This document shows, piece after piece, positions 1 through 6,683 of a DNA stretch of 11,082 bases. Below the pieces are notes generated by a model that was not told the origin of the DNA, made no database searches, and saw nothing but the letters and a program-made list of their open reading frames with translations. Location: the NCBI GenBank assembly GCA_002418685.1, contig DIEP01000063.1, positions 26,861 to 37,942 on the forward strand, given 5' to 3'. The stretch is from Ignavibacteria bacterium UBA5771 (GTDB lineage Bacteria; Bacteroidota; Ignavibacteria; Kapaibacteriales; UBA2268). The stretch's first letter is position 1; each line of letters opens with the position of its first letter. The translations under genes and the position numbers were made by a program.

Positions 1-440
1 TTGGAAATATTATCAACAACCCATTTTACAGCCATTGCGGCATCCTCTGTAAAAATCGGAAATTTTATTCTCGAGCTATCTTGAATGTTGTATGGATCAG
101 GCGAGAGCCTGTAATTTGCACTTATAAATACATAGCCGCTATCTGTAAAATATTTAATTAAATGAAAAGGTAAGGATTTATCGCCTTGATTCCAACCGCC
201 ACCATGGAAATAAATAATAACAGGTAATGTATCTTTATATGTAATATTATGAAAGACATCAAGAGATAAATACTTTTGTTCAACGCCGTCCTTTGAGTCA
301 TAAGGAATATCAAGATACATAGCAATATTTTCAAGCATTACAGGTTGCTTGCCATCGACTTTTAATGAATCTTCTCCAATCAAATTATTTATATTTATCA
401 ATAGAATTGCCAAAAAAGGGATCGATTTAAAGAATGACAT
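1..440 (-). CDS. Secreted alpha/beta hydrolase (carboxylesterase-like), 3' end missing
   Basis: Partial gene: it starts at the ATG at 440 and runs off the left edge after 146 codons. Residues 1 to about 22 form a signal peptide (a lysine at position 5, then a hydrophobic run with ILLININNLIG), so the enzyme is probably exported. After a strand-rich segment comes HGGGW (residues 79-83), the oxyanion-hole motif of the carboxylesterase/kynurenine-formamidase-like branch of alpha/beta hydrolases, followed by NYRLSP (109-114) and a DAAMAVKWV helix (133-141) usual for these enzymes. The nucleophile elbow (GxSxG) and the catalytic Asp and His would lie beyond the window, so activity cannot be judged. 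The expected role is hydrolysis of an ester or similar bond in the envelope; the substrate is unknown. It diverges from the DUF2231/rubrerythrin genes and shows no functional link to them. Confidence 0.85.
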   Translation of the reverse strand, partial: MSFFKSIPFLAILLININNLIGEDSLKVDGKQPVMLENIAMYLDIPYDSKDGVEQKYLSLDVFHNITYKDTLPVIIYFHGGGWNQGDKSLPFHLIKYFTDSGYVFISANYRLSPDPYNIQDSSRIKFPIFTEDAAMAVKWVVDNIS

Positions 441-499
441 AATTATTCATTGCCATAAAATTACAAAATTATGAAAATTATAACTAATGATTTTCTAAA

Positions 500-508
500 A
501 TTATAGCA
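500..508 (-). promoter_or_regulatory. Candidate extended -10 promoter for the hydrolase
   Basis: Read on the minus strand this is TGC-TATAAT, a perfect extended -10 element (TGnTATAAT). It lies about 60 bases upstream of the hydrolase start at 440. No convincing -35 hexamer lies at the usual distance, which an extended -10 can tolerate. The region is very AT-rich and a second plain TATAAT lies at 482-477, so chance matches are likely. Confidence 0.3.
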
Positions 509-580
509 TATTACAAGATAATGACGTTTATAGAAGACAAAAAAATATATCAGTTACCTTTACAATTATATAATAAATAT

Positions 581-601
581 TTTGTAATTTGCAATTTGTA
601 A
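581..601 (+). repeat. Three tandem copies of the 7-mer TTTGYAA
   Basis: TTTGTAA (581-587), TTTGCAA (588-594) and TTTGTAA (595-601) sit head to tail with no spacer, in the divergent intergenic region 441-647. They end about 47 bases before the start of the DUF2231 gene. The position fits an operator or promoter-proximal element, but nothing in the sequence identifies a binding protein. Confidence 0.5.
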
Positions 602-634
602 TTATACTATATAGCATTTTGTTGTTTTATAATT

Positions 635-640
635 GAAGGA
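635..640 (+). promoter_or_regulatory. Shine-Dalgarno site that decides the DUF2231 start
   Basis: GAAGGA lies 7 bases upstream of the ATG at 648. An in-frame TTG at 633 would put this ribosome site inside the gene, so the ATG is preferred. Confidence 0.75.
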
Positions 641-647
641 CGTATTT

Positions 648-1079
648 ATGTTTTCAATTCTTCATATTCATCCTATGGTTGTTCATTTTCCAATTGCGTT
701 GATATTGGTTGCATTTTTAGTAGAATTTATTAACTTAACAAGAAAAGATAAGTCCGAATTTTTCAATGAAGCAAGTTATTATTTGATGCTTTTGGGAAGC
801 ATTGCAGGAATTGTTACAATTTTGACAGGATTCTTTTTTACTCAAGAAATGATTGGCGAAGCAGGGATTTTGCGGGAACAGCATGAAGATATGGCAATAC
901 TTTCCACAATTTTCATTACAATTGCAACAGTAATTAGGATTGTCCTAAGAGTGCAAGACAAAGAATCATCAAATATGCGATGGATTTACTTAGTATTCTT
1001 TTTTATCAGCGTTTTGGGAATAATGTATACAGGATTGTTGGGTGGAAATCTTGTTTATAATTATTTAATTGGAATATAA
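648..1079 (+). CDS. DUF2231-family four-helix membrane protein
   Basis: A 143-residue integral membrane protein. The N-terminal signature IHPMVVHFPIAL (residues 7-18) and the C-terminal GGNLVY (132-137) are hallmarks of the DUF2231 family of unknown function. Four hydrophobic helices are visible at about 10-28, 43-65, 82-101 and 112-132. Histidines 8, 13 and 79 sit at the membrane edges of helices 1 and 3. Some DUF2231 relatives are joined to redox domains, so a heme- or quinol-related role is possible but inferred. The start at ATG 648 is chosen because GAAGGA precedes it at 7 bases; an upstream in-frame TTG (633) is rejected. The gene lies 33 bp upstream of the lipoprotein rubrerythrin, probably in the same transcript, which hints that it serves as a membrane electron donor or partner for that enzyme. 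Confidence 0.85.
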   Translation: MFSILHIHPMVVHFPIALILVAFLVEFINLTRKDKSEFFNEASYYLMLLGSIAGIVTILTGFFFTQEMIGEAGILREQHEDMAILSTIFITIATVIRIVLRVQDKESSNMRWIYLVFFFISVLGIMYTGLLGGNLVYNYLIGI

Positions 1080-1112
1080 TCCGTTTTTTTCATAAATTTT
1101 TAGGGGTAAGAT

Positions 1113-1790
1113 ATGAAACACACTATTATTTATTTTTCACTAATAGCTTTCTCTATTTTGGTATTCGCAGGATGCAGCCAGAAAAAAGAGAATGCTCCAC
1201 AGAAAGAAGAAACAACTCAGCAAGTTCAGGCTCCAAAGTCTCAAAAGACAATTGACAACCTAAAAGCAGCAATACTCGGCGAAACAACAGCAAGTGCCAA
1301 ATACGCAGCTTTCGCTAAAAAAGCAGCTGACGAAGGATATGCAAAAGTCTCAAAAATGTTCGAAGCAATTTCCCATGCAGAAGGAATACATGCGGGGAAT
1401 CACAAACGCGAGTTGGAAACATTGGTAAAAGAAACAGTCGATATCAAAGCTGATACTTTTGTTGTTGGGACAACTGCAGAAAATCTTGCAGATGCAATTA
1501 AAGGCGAAACTTATGAATCAACAACAATGTATCCTGATTTTATCGCACAGGCAAAATTAGATAATGAACAAGGTGCTGTCACAAGCTTTGACTATGCTCT
1601 TCAAACAGAGAAGAAGCATAAGCAAATGTATGAAAATGCCCTGAAATTATTGCAAGATAAGAAAGAAAAGACTCTTGCATCAATGTATTATGTATGCCCA
1701 AAATGTGGCTACACATATTTGCCAAACGAATTAAAAGAGAATTGCATAGTCTGCTATACATCAAAAGAGCAATATATTGCCTTTAAGTAA
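1113..1790 (+). CDS. Rubrerythrin lipoprotein (exported peroxidase)
   Basis: A 225-residue rubrerythrin-family protein with a lipoprotein signal: hydrophobic residues 4-18, then the lipobox FAGC with Cys21 as the lipidated residue. A charged, Gln-rich linker (22-44) follows. The ferritin-like domain (about 45-180) carries all seven expected diiron ligands: Glu57, Glu90, His93, Glu132, Glu135, Glu166 and His169. A C-terminal rubredoxin-like domain binds one iron through Cys195, Cys198, Cys211 and Cys214. Rubrerythrins reduce hydrogen peroxide to water with electrons passed through the rubredoxin site; this one should act anchored in the envelope, so it needs an extracytoplasmic electron donor. 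AGGGG lies 6 bases before the ATG. It follows the DUF2231 gene by 33 bp and ends before a strong terminator. A cytosolic paralogue lies next downstream. Family assignment is firm; the substrate and donor are inferred. Confidence 0.93.
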   Translation: MKHTIIYFSLIAFSILVFAGCSQKKENAPQKEETTQQVQAPKSQKTIDNLKAAILGETTASAKYAAFAKKAADEGYAKVSKMFEAISHAEGIHAGNHKRELETLVKETVDIKADTFVVGTTAENLADAIKGETYESTTMYPDFIAQAKLDNEQGAVTSFDYALQTEKKHKQMYENALKLLQDKKEKTLASMYYVCPKCGYTYLPNELKENCIVCYTSKEQYIAFK

Positions 1791-1860
1791 CTAATACTAA
1801 ATCAGAAACTAAACTGATAGAATAGTATATTTTTGAAGCAATAGCATACAATTTTGAAAC

Positions 1861-1904
1861 AAAGATAGAGATATATTGAAAAATGTGTCTCTATCTTTTT
1901 TATT
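1861..1904 (+). terminator. Rho-independent terminator after the lipoprotein rubrerythrin
   Basis: The left arm 1861-1877 pairs with 1882-1898 to give a 17-bp stem (two G-T wobbles) closed by a GAAA tetraloop (1878-1881). It is followed by a T-rich tract that includes the end of the stem. This should separate the DUF2231/lipoprotein transcript from the second rubrerythrin. Confidence 0.85.
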
Positions 1905-1997
1905 ATCACATTCCAATATTTTTCTGAATAACATATCAATTATTTTTCCTAATTTGCTGATATTAATTTTTATCTTTCAAAATAAGAGAAACATAAA

Positions 1998-2549
1998 ATG
2001 GAAAAAACAATTATTAATCTTCGATCTGCTTTAATTGGCGAAACTACTGCGTCAGCCAAATATGCAGCATTTTCAAAGAAAGCAAAAGAAGAAGGGAACC
2101 TGAAAATATCTTTAATGTTTGAAGCAATTTCAAGAAGCGAATCAATACACGCAATGAACCACAAGCGAGCATTGGAATTTCTTTTAAAAGACACGGTGGA
2201 AGTAGAACCTGAAGAATTCGAGATCAAATCTACTCTTGATAATTTACAAGATGCAATCAATGGTGAAGGTTACGAAGTAAGCACAATGTATCCCGAATTT
2301 ATTGAAGTGGCTACTAACGAAGATGTAAAAAGAGCAAGATCAACTTTTTCTTATGCTTTTGAAACAGAGAAAAAGCATAAAATTTTGTTCGAAAATGCTT
2401 TGAATGAAATGAAAAAAAATAATGAGAGCATCCTAGCAAGCACTTATTATATTTGTCCCGTCTGCGGATACACCTATACAGAATCTGACGTCAAAGATGC
2501 TTGCGAAATATGCAATACAAAAAAAGAAAAATTCATTATTTTTCAATGA
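1998..2549 (+). CDS. Rubrerythrin (cytoplasmic paralogue)
   Basis: A 183-residue rubrerythrin with no signal peptide, hence cytosolic. Diiron ligands are Glu15, Glu48, His51, Glu90, Glu93, Glu124 and His127; rubredoxin cysteines are 153, 156, 169 and 172. It aligns without a gap to residues 45-225 of the upstream lipoprotein at about 54% identity (98 of 181 by hand count), so the two arose by duplication. The expected role is NAD(P)H-linked hydrogen peroxide reduction through a rubredoxin reductase or similar donor that is not encoded here. The ribosome site is weak (AGAGAA upstream of the ATG). Because a strong terminator lies between the two genes, this one probably has its own promoter in 1905-1985, though I see no convincing hexamers. 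It converges on purB with only 4 bases between the stop codons. Confidence 0.93.
   Translation: MEKTIINLRSALIGETTASAKYAAFSKKAKEEGNLKISLMFEAISRSESIHAMNHKRALEFLLKDTVEVEPEEFEIKSTLDNLQDAINGEGYEVSTMYPEFIEVATNEDVKRARSTFSYAFETEKKHKILFENALNEMKKNNESILASTYYICPVCGYTYTESDVKDACEICNTKKEKFIIFQ
2519..2544 (-). terminator. Possible weak terminator for purB inside the rubrerythrin 3' end
   Basis: On the minus strand, GAAAAAT (2544-2538), a 5-base loop and ATTTTTC (2532-2526) form a 7-bp hairpin followed by seven Ts (2525-2519). It lies just downstream of the purB stop but within the coding sequence of the opposing rubrerythrin. The stem has a single G-C pair, so it would be unstable. Confidence 0.3.
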
Positions 2550-2553
2550 CAGG

Positions 2554-3846
2554 TTATATTCCTAATCTTTTGTAAATATAATCTACTTTTGCGAATATCT
2601 CATCAAAGGTGAATAGTTTTTCTATCTCATCATTGGTGAGATATTTTAGTAATTCCTCATTTTGCAATAAATTCTGCTTGAAACTCGACTTTTCTTCCCA
2701 AGACTTCATCGCAGATTTTTGGACTAATTCATACGCTTCTTGGCGTGGCATTCCTTTTTTTGCAAGTGCAAGCAAGATCTTCTGAGAGAAAATCAAACCA
2801 TTGGTAAGATTAAGATTCTTATTAATATTTTCAGGATAAACAATTAACTTGTTGAGCAAATTGATTGTTCTATTCAAAATATAATCCAATGTTACAGTTG
2901 CATCGGGGAAAATAACTCGTTCCACCGAGCTATGAGAAATATCGCGTTCATGCCACAAAGCATTATTTTCCATCGCTGAAACTGCATAGCCTCGTAGCAA
3001 ACGCGATTGTCCTGTAATATTTTCGGCTGAAATTGGATTTCGTTTGTGGGGCATTGCTGAGCTTCCCTTTTGCCCAACTGAAAAGTATTCTTCTGCTTCG
3101 AGAACTTCTGTCCTTTGCAAATGGCGCAATTCAAAAGCAATTTTTTCAAGCATTGAGCCAATTATAGCAAGCGTATCTATAAAGAATGCGTGATGATCCC
3201 TTTGAATAACTTGATTTGTGATTGGAGCAGGTTTCAAACCCAATTTTTCGCAAACGTATTCTTCAACTTTTGGAGAAATATGCTCAAAAGTGCCGACCGC
3301 TCCATTAATTTTTCCTACGCAAACATCTTCCATTGCAAATTTTAACCGATTAATATTCCGCCTGCATTCATCATACCATAATGCGAATTTCAGTCCAAAA
3401 GTGATTGGCTCCGCATGGACACCGTGAGTTCTACCAATAGCAGGTAAATATTTGAATTCATTAGCACGGCGTTGAAGGACGCTTGATAATTTCTCCAAAT
3501 CTTCAAGTAAGATTTCACCTGATTGCTTGATTTGAACAGCAAATGCGGTATCCAGCACATCGCTCGAAGTCATTCCAAGATGCACAAATGCTGAAAGTTC
3601 GCCAATTGATTCTTCAAGGTTTGCCAGAAAGGCAATGACATCATGCTTTGTTGTTTCTTCGATTTCGCCAATTCTTATTGCATTAATTTTTGCTTTTTCG
3701 CGAATATTTTTAGCAATTTCAGAAGGGATTTCGCCTATTTCAGCTTGAGCATCGCATGCAAGCAATTCAATTTCAAGCCAAATATTATATTTATTCTCAT
3801 CTTCCCAAATATGAGCCATTTGCGGACGACTATAACGAGGAATCAT
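2554..3846 (-). CDS. purB: Adenylosuccinate lyase
   Basis: A 430-residue member of the fumarase/aspartase superfamily. It cleaves adenylosuccinate to AMP plus fumarate and SAICAR to AICAR plus fumarate, in cytosolic purine synthesis. Its N-terminal RYSRPQMAHIWEDENKY is typical of PurB. From the ATG at 3846, the active-site histidines fall at 68 (KHDV), 89 (VHLGMTSSDV) and 141 (RTHGVHAEP), matching the Bacillus subtilis numbering. The signature SSAMPHKRNP begins with Ser262-Ser263 on the mobile catalytic loop. An in-frame GTG at 3855 is less likely because AAAGGTGG lies 5 bases before the ATG. The length matches the short bacterial PurB form. It is the last gene on the minus strand after the motility genes, separated by 55 bp, so it may be read through from that operon or have its own promoter; TATTTTTG at 3876-3869 resembles a Bacteroidota -7 box but lacks a matching upstream element. 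Confidence 0.96.
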   Translation of the reverse strand: MIPRYSRPQMAHIWEDENKYNIWLEIELLACDAQAEIGEIPSEIAKNIREKAKINAIRIGEIEETTKHDVIAFLANLEESIGELSAFVHLGMTSSDVLDTAFAVQIKQSGEILLEDLEKLSSVLQRRANEFKYLPAIGRTHGVHAEPITFGLKFALWYDECRRNINRLKFAMEDVCVGKINGAVGTFEHISPKVEEYVCEKLGLKPAPITNQVIQRDHHAFFIDTLAIIGSMLEKIAFELRHLQRTEVLEAEEYFSVGQKGSSAMPHKRNPISAENITGQSRLLRGYAVSAMENNALWHERDISHSSVERVIFPDATVTLDYILNRTINLLNKLIVYPENINKNLNLTNGLIFSQKILLALAKKGMPRQEAYELVQKSAMKSWEEKSSFKQNLLQNEELLKYLTNDEIEKLFTFDEIFAKVDYIYKRLGI

Positions 3847-3851
3847 AATTT

Positions 3852-3859
3852 CCACCTTT
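3852..3859 (-). promoter_or_regulatory. Shine-Dalgarno site deciding the purB start
   Basis: AAAGGTGG on the minus strand, 5 bases before the ATG at 3846. The alternative GTG start at 3855 falls inside this site. Confidence 0.75.
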
Positions 3860-3901
3860 TAATAAATACAAAAATAAAGAAATTGAGATTTGTAAATTGA
3901 T

Positions 3902-5440
3902 TTATTTCTCGGGAGATTTCGATTCCAATTTGGATTGCATTTCTTGTAACTTTGATTTGTCATTTATGAGATTCGCGATTGCTTGCTTGATTTCGATTGT
4001 GTTTTCTTCAAGACCGAGTTTTTTTGCAGTTGTTTTAAGTTTTTCGCCCGTAGTATATAAATCAGCACTTGTTTGCAGAACTTTTTCCTGTTTGAGTCGC
4101 TTCTGCTCTTCAGCCAAATTCAATGCTAATTCAAGTTTTGCAGAAAGTGGAGGCTGCGTAAGCTTAATTTTTTTCTGGGATTCTTCTTCTTTGGATGCTT
4201 TGATATTTTCGAGAATTCCTGACAATTGCTTGACCTTTTCTTCTGTAATATCTAAGGGTGTTGGAGTGGCTTGCGGCGTTTGTTGAGGTGGAACTGCTTC
4301 AGGTTTTGGAGGTTCATTTTGAATGTAAGCAGACATCATTTGTGATGGAATTGTAGAGGTTGAGCTGGGGTTCTGTGTTTGCTTTTCAGATTGCTTTGCA
4401 TCTTTTTTTGCTTGTTCTTTTAGCTTTTTAACTTTGATTTTCGCTTGAATATTTCTCCAACGGAAATATTGAAAAACCAAGATAACTAAAAAAGTAATAA
4501 TCAAACCAATAATTGCTTTCATCCATAAGGGTAATGCGTTCCAAGAAGATCTTTGCTGTGGAATTGAATCCTTTTTTACTGTATTATTACCATCAAAAAT
4601 TTTATTGAACCTCGATAAGTCGCCATTTGAAGATTCAGATTGTAATTGCGATTGATAGGCAGAAATCAAAGAATCCATCGTGTGATATTCGCTTGCAGAA
4701 AGTGTGTCAGATGGCAAATTTGACGAAAAATAAATTGGCACAAACTGCTTGCCTGTTATTCGTTGGAATTCATTCTTATATTTTGAGAAATTTACTGAAT
4801 CGGATTTATATTTTGAGATATTAGCTAATATATTATAAATATCGGGAAAATAATATACTTCAGATTTCCCATATTCGCTATATTTATCTGCTCGGTGAAT
4901 TTTCTTTTGATTTGAATATATCCCGCTCAATATTGCAGATGCCTTTGGATTGCCAAGCATTGTTGATTGCAGTAAGTATTTCTCGGCAACATTATATAAT
5001 GAATCTTCCAAAGCAAGCAGTCCCGTGTGGAACAAATCCTCGCTTTTCTGCAAATTCGCCCAATTAAAAATATTCAATACAATTCTCTGAGAATAAGGTT
5101 CAACCAGCGATGTATAACCCGACTTTTCTTTTAATTTAATATTTACAATGAGAATTGAATCTTTGCTTGAATAATTTATTCTTTGGAATATTCCTCTATT
5201 ATCAATGGTGTTAACTTGATTGCTAATGAAAGTATTTTTAAATTCGATTTTCAAGTCGATTTTTGAAGAATCAAGTATAACAGAATAAGGGGGAACTTGA
5301 TCAAAAGAAAAAACAATATGATTTAAGGAATCTATTTCAAGCTTTTGTAATGTTGGTTTTGCAAAAATAGGATAACTGCAAAGCAAAATAATAATTATAA
5401 AAGTGAGAGAACGGAAATTAAGATATAATCTTTTATTCAT
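3902..5440 (-). CDS. Single-pass membrane protein: beta-rich ectodomain, TPR-like repeats, cytosolic coiled coil
   Basis: A 512-residue protein that I cannot name. A signal peptide spans residues 1 to about 27 (MNKRLYLNF, then a hydrophobic run ending near IFAKP). Residues 28-127 are beta-strand-rich and resemble AMIN-type domains. Residues about 134-195 look like TPR/Sel1-type helical repeats (FHTGLLALEDSLYNVAEKYL). One membrane helix lies at about 307-326, followed by Arg/Lys-rich residues, a Pro/Gln-rich linker (355-395) and C-terminal coiled coils. The tail AKKLGLEENTIEIKQAI (residues 472-488) recalls the end motif of SwrB/DUF6115 and DUF2802 proteins, which are encoded in flagellar operons near fliA; this likeness is by eye and uncertain. 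ATG 5440 is preferred over an in-frame TTG at 5452; no strong ribosome site is visible. It is 24 bp after the kinase gene, at the end of the motility run, so an envelope-spanning motility role is plausible. Confidence 0.8.
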   Translation of the reverse strand: MNKRLYLNFRSLTFIIIILLCSYPIFAKPTLQKLEIDSLNHIVFSFDQVPPYSVILDSSKIDLKIEFKNTFISNQVNTIDNRGIFQRINYSSKDSILIVNIKLKEKSGYTSLVEPYSQRIVLNIFNWANLQKSEDLFHTGLLALEDSLYNVAEKYLLQSTMLGNPKASAILSGIYSNQKKIHRADKYSEYGKSEVYYFPDIYNILANISKYKSDSVNFSKYKNEFQRITGKQFVPIYFSSNLPSDTLSASEYHTMDSLISAYQSQLQSESSNGDLSRFNKIFDGNNTVKKDSIPQQRSSWNALPLWMKAIIGLIITFLVILVFQYFRWRNIQAKIKVKKLKEQAKKDAKQSEKQTQNPSSTSTIPSQMMSAYIQNEPPKPEAVPPQQTPQATPTPLDITEEKVKQLSGILENIKASKEEESQKKIKLTQPPLSAKLELALNLAEEQKRLKQEKVLQTSADLYTTGEKLKTTAKKLGLEENTIEIKQAIANLINDKSKLQEMQSKLESKSPEK

Positions 5441-5464
5441 AGAATCTTGCAAACTTGCAAATAA

Positions 5465-6682
5465 TTATTGTTGCAATTTAGGTATTGTTAATTTAACAGT
5501 TGTGCCAATTTGCTCTTCGCTTGTTATTGAAAATTTAAAATGTTGGCTGCGAGCATAACTATTCACGAAATAAAGTCCCAAACCAATATGTTCTGATTCC
5601 TTTTTTGTAGTCATAAACAAATTTGTAACTTTTGGTAAAAGTTCTTCGCTAATTCCCACTCCATTATCTTGTATGCTCAATGTGCAATGGCGTTTATCAC
5701 TATCATAAAGTAAAATACGTATTTTCCCTTCATTTGAAAATGATTCAATCGCATTTTGAATAATCGCAATCAAAGATGTCTCGAGCATATATAAATTGAT
5801 CAGAATCATAGTATTTGTCGATTCAAATTGCTTTTCTACCTGGATATTGCTCTTTTTAAAAATGAAATCGATTTTTTTCAAGAAATCATCCAAAAAAGTT
5901 TGCAATTCAATTCTTTCTTTATATATAAAATTATTCGACTGCAAAACAGGCGAAATCAGCAGCTCATTCAATTTAATATTGTCTTCAAGAGAGTCAAGGA
6001 TGACTTTCACTCGCCGTGAAATATTTTCGCTATTATTTTCGAGCATTAACATCTGGACTTTGATAAGTTTCAATTGCATAGAATATTGGTCAATTGCAGA
6101 TCGAATGAATGAATTATGGATAATTTTCGAAAAAGCTATCAAACTTTCCTTCCCACGGAAGTTTTCAGATGGTTGCTTGACGAGTTGTGTGCTTTTCGCT
6201 TTTGCATGGCTAATTATAAGAAAAGAAAGGGAGATAAGATTTTGCAGATCTTTAAATTTGAAGATTAATCTTTCCATCTCATCATTAATTAAAGATGCAA
6301 TAAAAATCGCATGAGTTGTCCCACCCAAAATAATTGGGACAACAACAAATTTTGGGAAAATTTTATAAGTTAATACATCAAGATTAGGTATTACTCTAAC
6401 ATCCGGATTTTTTGAGATCCAATCAATTACCCCATTTTCTTCTAAATTTTTTACTGCTAATAAGAAATTCTGTGATGAATTGAATTCTTGTTCAAATTTC
6501 ATTTCATTTTGGTCAATGATAAAGATTTGGTTTTCCATCAAAGAGAATTTCTCTGAATAGAATGATTGAATCATCGCTATGGTCGAACTATAATCCAAAT
6601 CTTGAATATAAATTTCAAGTAAATCTTTGAAGAATTTAGATTCATTTTTTTCAGCTTGAGTAAATCTTTTTATATTGTCCAT
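5465..6682 (-). CDS. GAF-like sensor with histidine-kinase ATPase domain
   Basis: A 405-residue soluble protein. Residues about 15-165 look like a GAF-type sensory domain. A helical dimerisation region (about 180-245) follows, then a clear HATPase_c domain: N box with QNAIES (Asn310), G1 box DNGVGIS (339-345), F box near LFMTTKK (355-361) and G2 box GLGLYFV (367-373). The usual phospho-acceptor H-box (H-E/D-x-x-N/T-P) is not recognisable; His189 in IIHNSF is the only plausible candidate. It may therefore be an atypical kinase or a phosphatase/ATP-switch. There are no membrane segments and no receiver domain. The start is the ATG at 6682, one base after the HDOD stop and preceded by GGAG at 7 bases; a longer in-frame start at 6733 would overlap the HDOD gene by 50 bases and is rejected. 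Translational coupling to the HDOD gene suggests the two proteins work together. Confidence 0.88.
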   Translation of the reverse strand: MDNIKRFTQAEKNESKFFKDLLEIYIQDLDYSSTIAMIQSFYSEKFSLMENQIFIIDQNEMKFEQEFNSSQNFLLAVKNLEENGVIDWISKNPDVRVIPNLDVLTYKIFPKFVVVPIILGGTTHAIFIASLINDEMERLIFKFKDLQNLISLSFLIISHAKAKSTQLVKQPSENFRGKESLIAFSKIIHNSFIRSAIDQYSMQLKLIKVQMLMLENNSENISRRVKVILDSLEDNIKLNELLISPVLQSNNFIYKERIELQTFLDDFLKKIDFIFKKSNIQVEKQFESTNTMILINLYMLETSLIAIIQNAIESFSNEGKIRILLYDSDKRHCTLSIQDNGVGISEELLPKVTNLFMTTKKESEHIGLGLYFVNSYARSQHFKFSITSEEQIGTTVKLTIPKLQQ

Positions 6683-6683
6683 A

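Noticed and set aside
3869..3876. TATTTTTG as a Bacteroidota-type TAnnTTTG promoter box before purB
   Set aside because: No TTG element lies at the -33 position, and the strong Shine-Dalgarno usage in this window makes a typical Bacteroidota promoter scheme uncertain.
3897..4286. Plus-strand frames opposite the 512-residue membrane protein and other genes (also 3218-3427, 5796-6314, 8488-8922)
   Set aside because: They are antisense shadows of well-supported genes, with low-complexity Phe/Ser-rich translations and no ribosome sites or family motifs.
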